From contig CAJNOP010000027.1 in NCBI GenBank assembly GCA_905250075.1, positions 2,028,741 to 2,092,740 of the forward strand: a stretch of 64,000 nucleotides of DNA. Reading direction: 5' to 3'. Source of the stretch: Rotaria sp. Silwood1 (Eukaryota > Rotifera > Eurotatoria > Philodinida > Philodinidae). Numbering within the stretch: the stretch's first letter is position 1; every line of letters begins with the position of its first letter. Of this stretch, positions 1 through 12,700 are shown in pieces. The notes under the pieces were generated by a model. It was given only the letters and a program-made list of their open reading frames with translations, searched no databases and had not been told where the DNA came from. Made by a program: the position numbers and the translations under genes.

Positions 1-1163
1 GCTTCGCCCCGTCTCTCTTCTTGTTTATCTATCGGACGAACAGCCTTTGATCATGTCAGCTATTAAACTTTACTGCTAGAAATTCTTAGCAAAGAATGTA
101 TATTAACTGCTGAACAGTTAAATGAAGGAATTTAATTATTGACAGACTCATTCTTTCGACGATATCATTTGTTTTATCACCTTATTTTATACTCATTTAT
201 TACATTTATACATTAAATCGTAATCAATTGTTACATAGTAAACGATGAAAGATTATTCCTCAATCGTATACGTACACATAGCTACTGGACCTCGTCTTGT
301 CTTTTTCTTCATTACTTTTCTTTTCTTTTCTAGCTGTTCTGCAATTTCGTCTTTCATCAATACATTGACTTATCTTTTATTTTTTTAACTCGAGGACATA
401 TTTCAGGTTTGTTTTCTCTTTTTTCTGTTAACTTAAGGACATTTTTTTTTCGATATCTATCTTCTAAGAGAGAAAAAGAAGATGATTTTTGTTTTCTTTA
501 TCTTCTTTGGTATAAATTCTTTTTTTTTTCTCAATAAACTATTCATTCGTATCATTTTCATCTAGTTCAAAATGAGCATCCTTATCTAATTTCAATGTTG
601 ATTAATATTTATCCTAATAACCAATTCACCTAATTCAAGAATTAGTAAATTTCATTATGCCGAGCATCATCTTTAAATTCACTTTAAAGTTAAGTTTAAC
701 TACAAAAAATAACTTAAGACGAAAACGAACACCCTATAAGTAAATGAATAAGTTCGATGATATTTTACCTAATAAAATATTCTTTCGTAGTATTTTCAAC
801 TTAATGTTGTTGTTCTAAGTAAGTATTTAAAAACATCATAAAGCAACAAACAAGAGGAAAAAATTGGTGAAAAAAACTCTTTTTAAATCATCACTAGATG
901 CAACCACGCCGCGTCTATCGAACAATAATGAGGGGTGAGGCATAGTCGCGCTACCAATCAAGAAGGCTTTAGACGGTAGTCACCTCCGTCCCTAACTAGA
1001 GTCCATCGTCATTTTTTGCACTACTCTCGCTCCGCATTCTAGACATATTGTACATCTCTAATTAGTATCTGATTAATTTTTGAATGATTTATGAATAAAT
1101 ATTTTCCATGATTTTAATATATGTCATGTAAAGGTGTCATCTTTTTTTTGTTTTTTTGTTTAT
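1..1163. other. Intergenic, no gene seen
   Basis: AT-rich sequence with no convincing ORF on either strand. A locally GC-richer patch at about 895-1060 stands out, but it matches no RNA gene I can recognise. If the GTAAGT at the end of the neighbouring lipid-transfer gene is a real donor, a further 3' exon would have to lie here; I could not find one. Confidence 0.5.
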
Positions 1164-4100
1164 TTAACTTACATCATCATATAAACTAGATGGCAAACCA
1201 TAATGTTTTGGCAGTGTAGCTGCATCGTAAGATGATGATAAGAAATCATTGGATGATGATTGTTGATATCGTTCTGGATAATCTTGTTCAATTTTATGAA
1301 GTTCTATTTGAATAAAACAAAATGAAAAAAAGAATTTATTTCAATTATATTTATTTCAAAGAAGAAATTATTATAAAAGCATATAAGTAAAAATTCTACC
1401 TCGTTCATTATATGTCCAAACTTGACTGTCAGCTATACTGTCATCATCGTATCCATTGTTAGCTATGGTTAGTTTATAGAAAAAAAGAATCACACGTATG
1501 TAATATGTTTTATTAAATGTATGAGTGTAAAGACATGCAAAAACAAAATATAGGCAGTATTACAGATAAATCAATCTTACTAGTTAATGCTTCTTCTTCA
1601 GATAAAGTTGAAAACTAGAAGAAAAAAAAAATATATATTTTTAAGTTATTATATTTTTCATTTTTTGTAAATTTTATATTGCATTGCTATTGTTATTTTT
1701 GTACGAAAATTAGAAGAGAAGTATTTTATTATGTATTTATAAGAAGAGAAAAACACGAATATTATTAAAAAAACAGTTTGCGTAAAAGTTTTTGTGATTT
1801 AAGACGATCGATTAATCGACTTTGTTGATTTTGTGATTTCCAATCGTGTAACATCGTTGGTGGTAATGATGTAGTTTTATCTTCATTATATGAAAATGAA
1901 GTTTTTACTAAACTAGATTGTGTATAAAGTAACTGATATGATTCATGAGATTTGTTAGCACTATTTGTTAATTTTGTTTCAACTGATGCCCCTAAACAAT
2001 CAGTTGAATGTGTTGATGTTTGAATTGTAAAACCTGTTGATTCCATTGGCACTAATGAATATGCATTGGATTTTTTACGTATGGGAGCTTCTCTTGGTTC
2101 CAGTGGTAGTGATGAAAAACGAGTAGTGTTATCCAATTCTTTTGTTTCTTCTATTTGATCATCATCAAATGATTCTGATTGCAATAAATTTTGTGCTAAA
2201 CTGCATACATCTGAACAAGAATTCGATTTAATTAATTTTAAAGTTGGAAGATATTGTCGTTGATTATTTTGAATATGTTCATGTTTTGATCGTACTTCTG
2301 GACTTGTACATAGATTTAAAAAAATTTTATTTAAATTCGTTTGACTACGACTACGAACCATGATTAAGTATGTTTGTATATTATATTCACCAATATATAT
2401 ACACGTAAATAACAAGCAATAATGATATTTTACTGTCTCTTTTCGTATATAGAGAAAAACGAAAATGTTATAGATGATATGAAAGAGACGGGGGAAAATA
2501 CCATATAAAAGCAAATCGTAGGTATCGAAGGTGAAAAAAAAAAACAAAATATTTTATGAGTAATATGAAAAAAAACTAAACTAGAAGATAGAATATAGAG
2601 TCTAATGACAATAATATGAATGGAAATGTTTTTATCAATATGATGAATATTATTAAGTATTATTATTTTTAGATTAGTTTCATTAGCTTTAGAGAAACGA
2701 AATGAAAAAAAAAAAAAAGAAACAAAATGAACTTGTTTTTTTTTTTCCTTTAATTATACTAAAAAGAAAAAAAGTATGTGCGACATTTTCTATCATGGTA
2801 ATTAAATGGTAATTTTCTCGATAGTAATTATTATTGTATAGAAAAGCAAATGTCTATGTATGTAGTCTGACCTTACCTCTAAACGAATAATGGATTCAGG
2901 GTTCTGTGGACTTATTGGTATATCTTGTTTATAGACTGTGCTTGTTGCATAAGCAAAAGGTATTGATACATCAGCATAAACAGTATCAACTAGATAAAAT
3001 AAAAAAAAATATTATGTAAATATTTTTATTATAAAATAGAAATAAATCAACGAACTGTAATTATTATTCGTTCTTTTATTAGTTTGTTTTCGATCAATTA
3101 TTTGTAAACGTATTTGATTACTTTGTTCATCACATTCAAAAATAAAACGTTCATCCCAAAAACTTTACAAACAAAAAACTTCTTTTTTTTTTTGTTTTGT
3201 ATAAAAGAAAATAATTAACATACGGATTAAGACCATTTTTTGCAATATCTGTTTGTTTGATCTGTTTTGGATGATTTAATTCGAGAATACAATATGGTTG
3301 TTCAACATCTAGTTTATCATAAAAAAAAAAGAAATATATAAAATAATAAAAATAAAGACAAAATTTTAAAATAATTACCATGCAATTTAACAGCTTTAAC
3401 AATACGAACAAGTAATCTTTTTGGTTCTTTTTCAAATTCTGATTCTTTTGTATATATATATGGATTTATATCATTAACTAGTAATGTTGGTGGAGGTTCG
3501 GGTAGTTGATATCTTATTGAAGTTTGTTCATGTGAACGAGATCCAACTGGTTGAACAGATGATGATGATTGTTGATTATTAGATGAATACTAAATAAAAT
3601 AGAAATGCTTAATTAATCATTGTAGCATTATTTATGATTATAAAAAGAATACAAAAAACATATTTTGATTTTTTTTTTCCCAGTCATTTTGTTTTCTTTC
3701 ACTATTAGCATTATTCAAATCTCTTGAGATTAATAATTTAATTAGAAAGCCAATTCAATACAGTAATAGATAAAAATCTATACCATTGTAAAATCTTCCA
3801 TTAAATTAATAAAAATACGCAACATTCATCAACTCGTGATCATAAACACTATTCATTCTTTCAATATTATTCTTAATTATTAACTCTAATGTATGACCTT
3901 GCTAATATACTAACAAACCGAAATTGGCTTTTTTTTTATCTCAACACATACAGTTTATCAATCTTTGATTTCCATAATAATGCACGGATGGAAGTCTTTA
4001 TCATCGAATTCAATTATCAAACTTCTACATAGTACGAATAATCGAATTTCTGATATTTGTTGAAAGTTCTTGTAACTAAAGCATGTCAGTTTGGTCCTGG

Positions 4101-6399
4101 ACGAGTCTGAAAATTTTGGATCCGATAAGCTCTAGCTATCTGAGAGATGTGTAGGATGTGCTAGTCACCGAATACAAAAAAAAGCTAGAAAAACGATCTT
4201 CTATTTTTGAGACTATCATGCAAGTTCGATCAAAAAATCCTATTAGGAGTATCAAAGCACGGTACGATCGAGTTCGAGTACAACGTTTTCGACCCGATGG
4301 GCTCTAATCGTGACTTTGTTTTTTCATGTTAATGATTGGACTGTACTATGAGTTACTATTTATTAAAACAAAAAGGGACTTGTCTCATTACTTCATTTGT
4401 TTAAGTTCGACTAGGGTAAGAACTTTTATTCGTTACTGTATATCTGTGTTATTGTAATGTTGATATGTTCTTTAGAATATATATGGTAATGATTTATTTT
4501 GACAAGGTATATTATTAACTGTAAAGAACTAGTTGTTTTTTTTCTCTTTATCAACAGTTAGTAAGGATTTATTAAGTGTTCTCTTCTGTTTTTTTTTTCA
4601 CTATCAAATAAATAATAAAATGTCTTACGGGTTTATTCGAATCTGGATAAGATCCAAATGCGGAATTATAAAGAGCATGATAATTTGTATCTTCTTGATG
4701 ATCTGATAGACGAAATGAACAACGAACTGTTGTGCGACTAATAGTTTCGTCTAGTAATTTAACAATAGATTGTTTTTCACTTGGTAATAAAGTCTTAAGA
4801 AGCAAAAAAAGAAAAACATCATGGCTTATTTGAAGAAAAAAAAAGAAAGAGATTTTCATGTATTTTTACATTATTTGGATCAATAATATTAACTGGATTA
4901 ATTTGAAGCTGTTGAAGATTAGCTTCAATTGAATATTGATTAGGATTAATAGCTAATAAAATATATAATTGACCAGATAATTTCGGTGTTTCAACAGAAA
5001 AATGTTGTTCTCGAAATGTATTAATAATATTAACAATTAAATGATCAAAATCAAGTACAGCATTAATAATCTTTAAAAATAAAAATAGAATTATTGATTT
5101 TAAAGGAGCAAAAAAAGAAAAAGAAAAAAAACATTAAACTTAATAGAATAAATATTTACAATTTTTTCAGCAGGTGTTTCACTATTGTTGTTGTTATTAG
5201 TTTGAGAAACATCACGAATTTTTGCATTAGCAAATTGTAGTGTTTCCACGCTGAGCTGTTCCTAATAAATAATAAAAACATGTTTCTCTCAATTGGCTTT
5301 GTCTATTAATTTGCTTAAGGACACACATCAGTATGGTATACATATGAAAAAACAAAGATCGTGTTGGATGATAAAATACAAACATATGTAACAAGCACAA
5401 CAAAATAAATGTTAGCCTCAGTGTTTTTTTGATATTTCTATCAAGTTTTTTGTCATTCAGATTTTTTATTTCAAAAATATATACTATGTAATTCTGAAAA
5501 ATGTATATATTTCTCTATGTTTCCAGAATCAAAGAAATTACATAAAACTTTTTGTTTCATTCTCGAAAGTATTTAGACTTTTGCGATGACACATTTACAA
5601 TTGATTATAGTTACGATTTTACTATAGATAATTATTTAGAATGGATTAATCATCTAAATGAGTTGTAAACGTGTCATAAGAAAAGCGATAATGTTTCTAA
5701 GAATAGAAATATTTCCTAGAAAAACGTATATATTTGAAGGTTGTGTATAATCTCAATCTTTGTATGAATTAAGTTTTAGAGAAGGAGAACAATGTATTCT
5801 ATAGAATAACAAAGGTGAATTTTTTTCAAAAAAAAGCAAAATCTGAGCGATAAAAATAAAAAATCGAAGATATGAAAATACTAGTAAAATCATTATTTAT
5901 TTTATTTTATTCTATTCTTTAGAATTTATTTCTATTTTTTTTTTACCTTTCGATTTAAAAATTCTTCATTTAATCTTCGTACAAATTCATTACAAAATTT
6001 TTTTCGAATATGACTATTGGAATTTAATAATATATTTATAAGTGATGGAGTTGTTTTTTGTAAAAATTTTTTTCGTATTTTTATTAATATATTTTCTTTA
6101 TAAGAATAAATCAATTGAAAAATTTTTTGTATATATTTTAATAAACGACGATATTCAAATATGATTAAGAAAATTATTGTTAATAGAATAAATGTTATAA
6201 GAATGCTTAAATATAAATAACGTTGATTTGTTTTTTCAGAAAGAAATGAAAAATGTAAACGAGTATTATTATAATATAATGTAAGATGATGAATTAATTG
6301 ATGAAACTTATCAAGTTGACGTTCAATGAACGCATCGATTGCAGCTCGACGATTTATAGACATAGTGAATTTCTGTAGGGTATTCCTATATTGTTCCAT
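1164..6399 (-). CDS. C2CD2/TMEM24-like SMP and C2 domain lipid-transfer protein
   Basis: Eleven phase-consistent exons: 6399-5947, 5261-5160, 5070-4870, 4793-4629, 3589-3379, 3308-3224, 3162-3056, 2989-2877, 1614-1581, 1462-1400, 1303-1164, about 556 aa. Exon 1 has a membrane segment (residues about 80-105, rich in I/L/F). After it comes a motif like the start of the SMP region of TMEM24 (FCNEFVRRLNEEF), then SMP-like strands. The C2 part is clearest: VRIVKAVKLH, the segment YCILELNHPKQ, and NPFWDERFIFE, matching the C2CD2/C2CD2L arrangement. The family is known to sit in the ER membrane and move phosphatidylinositol at ER-plasma membrane contacts. Introns are mostly 50-70 nt, but four are 0.7-1.3 kb. 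The gene ends in GAT GAT GTAAGT TAA, so the last codons may be a retained splice donor. The start ATG could instead be the second Met (MSINRRA), since CAG lies just before AAATTCACTATG. Confidence 0.72.
1765..2361 (-). CDS. Ser/Thr-rich ORF inside the last long intron of the C2CD2-like gene
   Basis: This 198-codon open frame begins MVRSRSQTNLNKIF and ends LKSQKLLRKLFF. It lies on the same strand within the 1.26-kb intron between exons 2877-2989 and 1581-1614. It is hydrophilic and rich in Ser, Asn and Gln, with acidic and basic patches, like the disordered tail of TMEM24 proteins. I found no convincing acceptor that joins it in frame to the preceding exon, which ends in phase 0. A donor GTAAAA after the Leu codon near 1911 would keep phase 0 into the next exon. 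It may be an alternative or cassette exon, an alternatively initiated short product, or a nested gene. Length and composition argue against chance, but its linkage is unresolved. Confidence 0.45.
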   Translation of the reverse strand: MVRSRSQTNLNKIFLNLCTSPEVRSKHEHIQNNQRQYLPTLKLIKSNSCSDVCSLAQNLLQSESFDDDQIEETKELDNTTRFSSLPLEPREAPIRKKSNAYSLVPMESTGFTIQTSTHSTDCLGASVETKLTNSANKSHESYQLLYTQSSLVKTSFSYNEDKTTSLPPTMLHDWKSQNQQSRLIDRLKSQKLLRKLFF

Positions 6400-6535
6400 A
6401 TACCAAACATATATACACCCGACGAAAGAAACTCAATCATCATCAACATGGAACTGCTGTCGTTCGGCATTTTTTTTCATCTTTCCAAGTGCATCCGCGC
6501 GGATTTTTGTCGTTAAGAATACAGAAAACGACAGA

Positions 6536-6562
6536 AAAAAAGAGAGAGAGAGAGAGCGAGAG
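6536..6562. repeat. (GA)n microsatellite upstream of the C2CD2-like gene
   Basis: A short GA/AG run (AAAGAGAGAGAGAGAGAGCG) sits about 140 bp upstream of the start codon. Similar purine tracts lie upstream of the next gene at about 11640-11662 and upstream of the SAM synthetase gene at about 24810-24835 as CT/TC. Confidence 0.6.
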
Positions 6563-6870
6563 AAATCGGCATAGATATTATGTCTAGATGGTGCTTCTCG
6601 GAAACAAACAAACGCTCGATCCAACTATACACATATATGTATAAACCTTACGTGTATGATAAAAGTCTTTTTTTCCCATCGCCTGATAAAAAAACACTCT
6701 GTTAGGACGTCATTGACGAGAAGAAAACAAACAAAACTAGTAGACGTCATCGAAAAAAAAAAGAACAGCTTTGTTGACAGTTAACTAAGTCAATCGATAT
6801 GTCTTTCTAGGAGAAGAGAAATATTGTATAATCTCAAGGTTAATATTGACTAGAAACAGAAGATTATTAT

Positions 6871-9800
6871 TCAATAACTTACATGTTTCTTTAAAAATGT
6901 ATTATTAATTGCTATACGATATGTTTCACTTAGATGTCTAAAACCATCATTTTTTTCATTGTGAAGCCATAAACGAAGTTGTTTTTCAATTTTTTGATCT
7001 AATCGATAAGTTTTCGTATTTGATGAAACTGTTTGTTGATTAATAAATGATGATGATGATGATGATGGTTTTTGTTCTATTGCTGTTGTTGATCTTGATA
7101 AATCGTTTTTATTCGCCGTTATTATTAGTTGTTTATTCTTTGGTGATCGATCAGAATTTTCTTGATGATGAAATAATGAAAAATGAGTTTGTTTTTTATC
7201 AGTTAAACTTGCATAAATAGCTGCTAAAATAACAACTATTATACCAATAATAGCCCAAAATCGTACAAAACGATATAATTGTGTTTTAAAATTTCGATTT
7301 GATGTTTTAAATATTAAAGCACATGAAGAATTTGGATATTGACGATAACATCTAGGTCCATTAGATTTTAATATTGATAAATAAACTGGAAATGGCGAAT
7401 GATGACGATATGTATCAAGAAAATGAAGATGTTTACGTTTTAATAATCGATAACGACTTAAATGTTTGATATAATCATAACATTTAAGATCAGTATATGC
7501 TGTATAAAGAGATGTTGTATTATAACGTGGTAAATGACGTGCATGTTTTGTTGATGATGTAAATATACGTGCAAGTTTTATTTTTCCTTGATGCCAAATA
7601 TTCCATGCATCATCAAAATAACCATTTAATTTTCTTTTAATTTTTTTTTTTAATTTTTTAATTAAAGAAATATTTTTCTTCTTTTTTTCATGACGCGATA
7701 GTTTTTTATGAGTAATTTTACTAAGTGATTTTAATTTATCTTTTATTTTTTCTGTTAAAATTTTTGGTTCTTTTTTTCGTTTCAATGATTTTATTCCATC
7801 ATCAATAGTTTCTTTTAACTAAAACAAAAAAAAAAAAAATGTAAGAAAAATTTAAATATATATTTTAATATACAAACATGTTCAACTTTTGTATCGATCA
7901 CATTTTTAACCTGAGAAACTTTATTTTCTATTGGTTCAACAACTTGTTCTTTAATTTTTGATCGAACTTGATTACTTGTTGGGATCTAAAGAATGAAAAA
8001 GTTTTGTTTTTTTTTTTGTTTGGAAAAGACAACAAAAGAAAAAGGAAATACTTGTTCGGTTGCTTCTTTAAGATATTCAGATGATTTTTCAAGAGTACTT
8101 GAAACAAAATCTTCAGCAGAATCAATAACATGAGTTGATGTTTGTTTTAATTTATCAACACTTTCAGAAATCTATTTAGGATAAAAATAGAATATTAAAT
8201 TTAAGATACTTTTTTTTCTTACTGTATCTTTAATTGATTTACTGATATTTTCTGTTGTTTCTTTTTTATCATCGATAAATGATTTAACAACGTTTTCTTT
8301 TTCATTATGTTTAGTTAAAGAAGATAACTTAAAAAGAAAAACGATGCGAATTTATTCATTTTTTTTTTTTCAAAAACTTTACTTTTTCTTCAATTGGTTT
8401 AATTATATGGTCTTTAATTTGTTCAGTAATTGATGGTGATGGTTCATCGTCTTCGTCTGTTGAAGGAACAATCTATAAAAAAAAACAAAATAACCTTGAA
8501 TTAATATAAATTTAAGAAGCTTAATAATTTTACTTTATTCTTAATATTTGCAGCTACATTTTTGACTGTTTCAATTGGTGTAGCTAGTGTTTTTTTAACC
8601 TTCTCAGATAACTTGGAAGATTGTTTTTCTTCTTCATCGTCAGATTCATAACCTGAATCTTCGTCATCATCAGTAGTTGAAGAAGAAAACTAATAAAAAA
8701 ACAAAAGAAAAAGAAATCATATGTAGTTTGTTTTTTTTTGCATGTTGATTTTTAAGACATATTCCAGAATTGTTAACAGCAACGATAAATAATCGATTCA
8801 ATTTAATACAAGATTTCTTTTTGACTGGCCTAGAATTTTTCTTTTATAGAAATTTTTACTAATGTCGAAGATTATTTCTATCAAAAAAAAACATATCATA
8901 CTGTTCTATTTAGTGGAAATTCATTGTTGTTTGCTTGATATATTTCATTAACACACATACATTGATATTAAGTTATGTTAGTGAAATAAAATGAAAATAA
9001 TTATTTAGTATTGTTGTATCTCATAGATTTATTTGTATTGCCTACTATTCGAAGTATATATTTTATACAGATATAGAAGATAAATAAAGCGAATATAATA
9101 TGTCAAGCAATTTAAATATACAGTTAATTGATCATGTCCATACGTGATAACCATATCATTAATGTGCAAAGTTTATGAGATAATTCATATAAGCAACAAC
9201 TGATTCTGATCAATCAGAAATCTCTAACTTTTGCTTGGAGTGTCAATCAATTAGTTCTTAGCTGGTGATATCGTAACCATTTCTTCAGATAAAATCTATC
9301 GAAACGTTGATTTTCTATTGCAGCGCTATGAAAATCTTAGAATATTTTGTTCAAAAATCCTAATATTTCAGTAGAGAGATCTCCTATAAGGTTTGTATCT
9401 TTACAAAAAAAAAAACCATATTCTATTGTTTGCAGTGAATTTTAGATTGTAATCGAGTATCTCTTTATGATCGTTAGTTGTGATATACATTAAATAGCTA
9501 TTATATAAGATTTTTAGTCCTATGAGGATACTCTATCCACTCATAGAAACCAAGAGAAAGAAAATTTATGGTAATAAATAATGAAAATTACAATAATAAT
9601 GAAAAAAGACTTTTAGATTGTTCCGATAGTAATTAGAAGACAGTTATGACTGATTGAGGATTTTGTTCAAATGTTATAGGATTAATAAACTGAAGAATAA
9701 TTCAGGTCAGTATAACGATCAGTTCTAGTAAGGAAAATATTTTATCGGTTGTAACTTTAAAAAAATTCATTTGTCGCGACGAAAAATCTCAACAAATATT

Positions 9801-11347
9801 AGTATAGGTTGTTTTTTTGCTTTAAACTATCGATTACTGTAATAGAATGAATACAATATTAAGAAATTACAAAAAATTTCGAATTAAATATGTATTTTTC
9901 TAAAAATTGTATATACAAACTTTTTCAACAATTTTTGTTCCAATATTTTTAACTGCTTCAATTGGTTTAGTTAAATGTTCTTCTAACGAAGGAGAATGAT
10001 CTTCGTCTGTATCATTATCATCAACATCATCGTCTTCTTCTTCTTCTTCTTCTTCTTTTTTAGAAGATATCTAATAAAAATCTTTTAAAATTTAATAAAA
10101 ACTTTAATAATTATACAAACTTTGCTTTTAACATTTTCTTTTAATTTATGTCCAAAATTTTTCACTGTATCTATACGTTGTTTTATTTGTTCTGTTATTG
10201 TTGAATATTCTTCTTGATTATCATTCTCGTCATCTTCATCATCAGTTTCATCTGTATCTGAGATGATTGAAGAGGAGGAGCTTAATTCAATATTCTCCTC
10301 CTCATTTTCATCTTCGAAATTTTTCTCTTCAATTTTAGTATTAACATCTTCATTTTTTTTCTTTTCCCATTTTTGAAATGGTGCTTTAAGATAATGAATA
10401 ATCCATCGTTGAAATCTTGAACTTTTATTATCTTGATTTGTTTCATTTTGTTTATTTGTAGGTTTTAAATTATTTATTTGATTTTTAATTGATTTATGTA
10501 TTGTTTTAACTGTATGTTCAAGTTTTTCATCACTAATTAATGGTTGACGTTTTTTATTTTTATGTGGTTCTTTCTCATCTTTGAATGCATCAATAAAACG
10601 ATCATATAAACTTTCACTCATTGTTTCAACAGCCTCTTTTACAGCTAATTTAGCTGTTGAAGTTTTAATAGTCGTCGTCGTCGTTTGTCGATCAATAATG
10701 TGTGTCTGTGAAAACAAAAAAAAAAAAAAAGAAAATATTAAAAACTGTTGTATGAAAAATTCTTTTGTTTTATGTACTGAAGATACTTTAGCATTTTCAT
10801 TATGATGTCGAATAGATGCAGCAATAGGTATAAGAATAAATATAGATTGAAAAAGAAGAAGCACAATAAATGTTAAAATAAATAAATATCGTTTAATATC
10901 ATCACGTTTTGCTTGATCATAATTTAAAATTTTATAACGTCGAACTAAATGTTGATCATAAAATTGACAAATGTTTTCATGAGAAAATTTTGATATATAA
11001 AATGATGATATTGAACATAACCAAAATAATGGAAATAAAATATCATAATCAATTGTTTTTGGTATAAAAAATCGAGTTGTTCGTACTGGAAGCCAAAAAA
11101 TAATTGAAATTATTTTAAATATTAAACGAAATATTAATTTTAAAAACCAATAGAATAAAATTTGAATATGTATTAAAAAATATAATAATACAAAAAAACC
11201 AATTGTTATTGAAATAACATTTGTTAATGAATGGAAACGTTCTCTTGTAAGAATTTTTCGTTCTTGAATTTGAGCTATATAACTAGTTATTGTATTTATT
11301 AATGGACTATTCAAAAATGAATATGTTGGAGGTATTGAAGATGACAT
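6871..11347 (-). CDS. Large multi-pass membrane protein with repeated acidic/amphipathic exon modules, family not recognised
   Basis: Nine exons, all joined in phase 0: 11347-10787, 10705-10121, 10070-9921, 8689-8534, 8472-8383, 8327-8223, 8171-8052, 7985-7878, 7818-6871, about 940 aa. The first exon carries three or four hydrophobic segments (residues about 45-175). A single membrane segment (WAIIGIIVVILAAIYASL) lies near residue 815. Between them the protein is very charged. Several exons repeat one plan: an acidic Ser/Asp/Glu stretch, then a Lys/Glu amphipathic helix with the motif PIE..VKN (for example TKPIEAVKNIGTKIVEK, ATPIETVKNVAANIKNK, VEPIENKVSQVKN). The 90-nt first intron is itself open, so read-through is possible. 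The third intron is 1.2 kb and looks empty. The stop follows a perfect GTAAGT, so splicing onward, even into the next gene downstream, is possible. The helices recall LEA or apolipoprotein-like repeats, but I cannot assign a family. Confidence 0.65.
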
Positions 11348-12700
11348 CGAGGAAGTTCAATTGAATTTGTATCTTCTAAATAGAGAATAGTTAATAAATA
11401 ACATATAAATATCAATTTACAATGAAACGTGATAATATCAATGTTCTTGTGTCATGTCATTCGACGAATATGTCTTCTTTTTTTTGTCATCATCGAAGAG
11501 GATTTAAAATAGCTGCATATACTCACAGTTACAAAATGTCTTTATTATACAACAAAAGATTGTAACAGATGATTACACTCTATGGATGTTCGTGTCTCTA
11601 TCAAATTGAGCAATAATAAAATGTCTATCGAGAGAAAGTAGAGAGTAGAGAGAGAGAGAGGGGGGAACGAGTACTCTTTTTTCGTCTTCTTCGCTCAACA
11701 ATGTTTCATTGTTATTGTGCAGTCAAAAAAAATATATATATATTCATGTGCATGTGTGCGATGTAGCAACAACCAGAAATCCAACAGCGAGACAAAGAAT
11801 GAAGAAAAAGAAAAACGAGACTGGAAGAGTCGCTGTTGCCATCGTCTTTCCTGCGTAATTCTTCGTCTACTATAAAAAGAATGTCAATAAGAAAGAAATA
11901 TTTTACTACAATCTCCTCGTCTCATCACAATAAAGTTTTTTTTTTGCCACCGTAACCGTTGTGATGCTTCGCAGATTTTTTTTTCTATACTGATCATTTG
12001 CACATTTGTAAAAAAAAAACGCGATCGACCATAAAATTAAAAAAATAAATAATAAACCAATAGGCACACAAAACAAAAACCTAATTAACATACTTAGCTT
12101 TATTGTTTCACCATCGAACTGTTACAATAGAAATAATAGTCAATTTAATCTTTCTAATCTAGAAAACATTAACATAAAAAAAACAAGTTGTAAAAATAGT
12201 AGTAGAAAGGTTTATTTTTGTATTCATTATAACCTGCCCTTCTCTACGACCAAATGTTTACTAATCATTGTTTTTTTTTTTTTTTCGTTTCTTCTTCGTA
12301 GTCACCAACGCACAATGACGAAATCGAAAGAGTAAAGTACAAGCTATGCGAGAAATACACAAAATAAAAAAGCCGAAAAAAAATATATATATAAATGTTT
12401 GTTGAATTGTTACCTACTAATAAGAATAAAAATAAAGGTATGTCAAATGACTGCCGTACAAAAAAAAATGACAAAGAGACAAATGATATTTGTCAACGAT
12501 TTAATATGCTTACAGGTGAGTAATAGCGCAAAAAAAAATATTTACCTCTAATTTAGAAAATGCGTGAAACTATCATTATAATTAAATTATTATTGATAAG
12601 CAAGTAGGTGGTTTTATTTCAAACAACAACAAAAAAAATATAGATTTATGCAAAGAAAAATAAAATTCTGTTTCTTTTTCTTGTTTGAATATCACAGTAT
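11348..12700. other. Intergenic between the large membrane protein and METTL16
   Basis: Promoter side of the large membrane gene and 3' flank of METTL16. It contains a GA-rich tract ending in a G run at 11640-11667 and many A/T runs. A 61-codon hydrophobic ORF at 11906-12091 on the minus strand has no family similarity or splice context and is not called. Confidence 0.5.

Noticed and set aside
895..1060. Possible tRNA or snRNA in a G+C-richer patch (GATTGGTAGCGCG resembles an A box)
   Set aside because: No consistent acceptor or T-arm pairing could be drawn, and it matches no U1-U6 sequence I know.
4080..4320. Possible MITE in the 1-kb intron of the C2CD2-like gene
   Set aside because: Two segments ending CCGATAAGCTCTA and CCGATGGGCTCTA look related in direct orientation, but there are no clear borders or duplication.
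11906..12091. 61-codon hydrophobic minus-strand ORF
   Set aside because: Built largely from A/T runs, with no splice context or conservation signal; likely chance.
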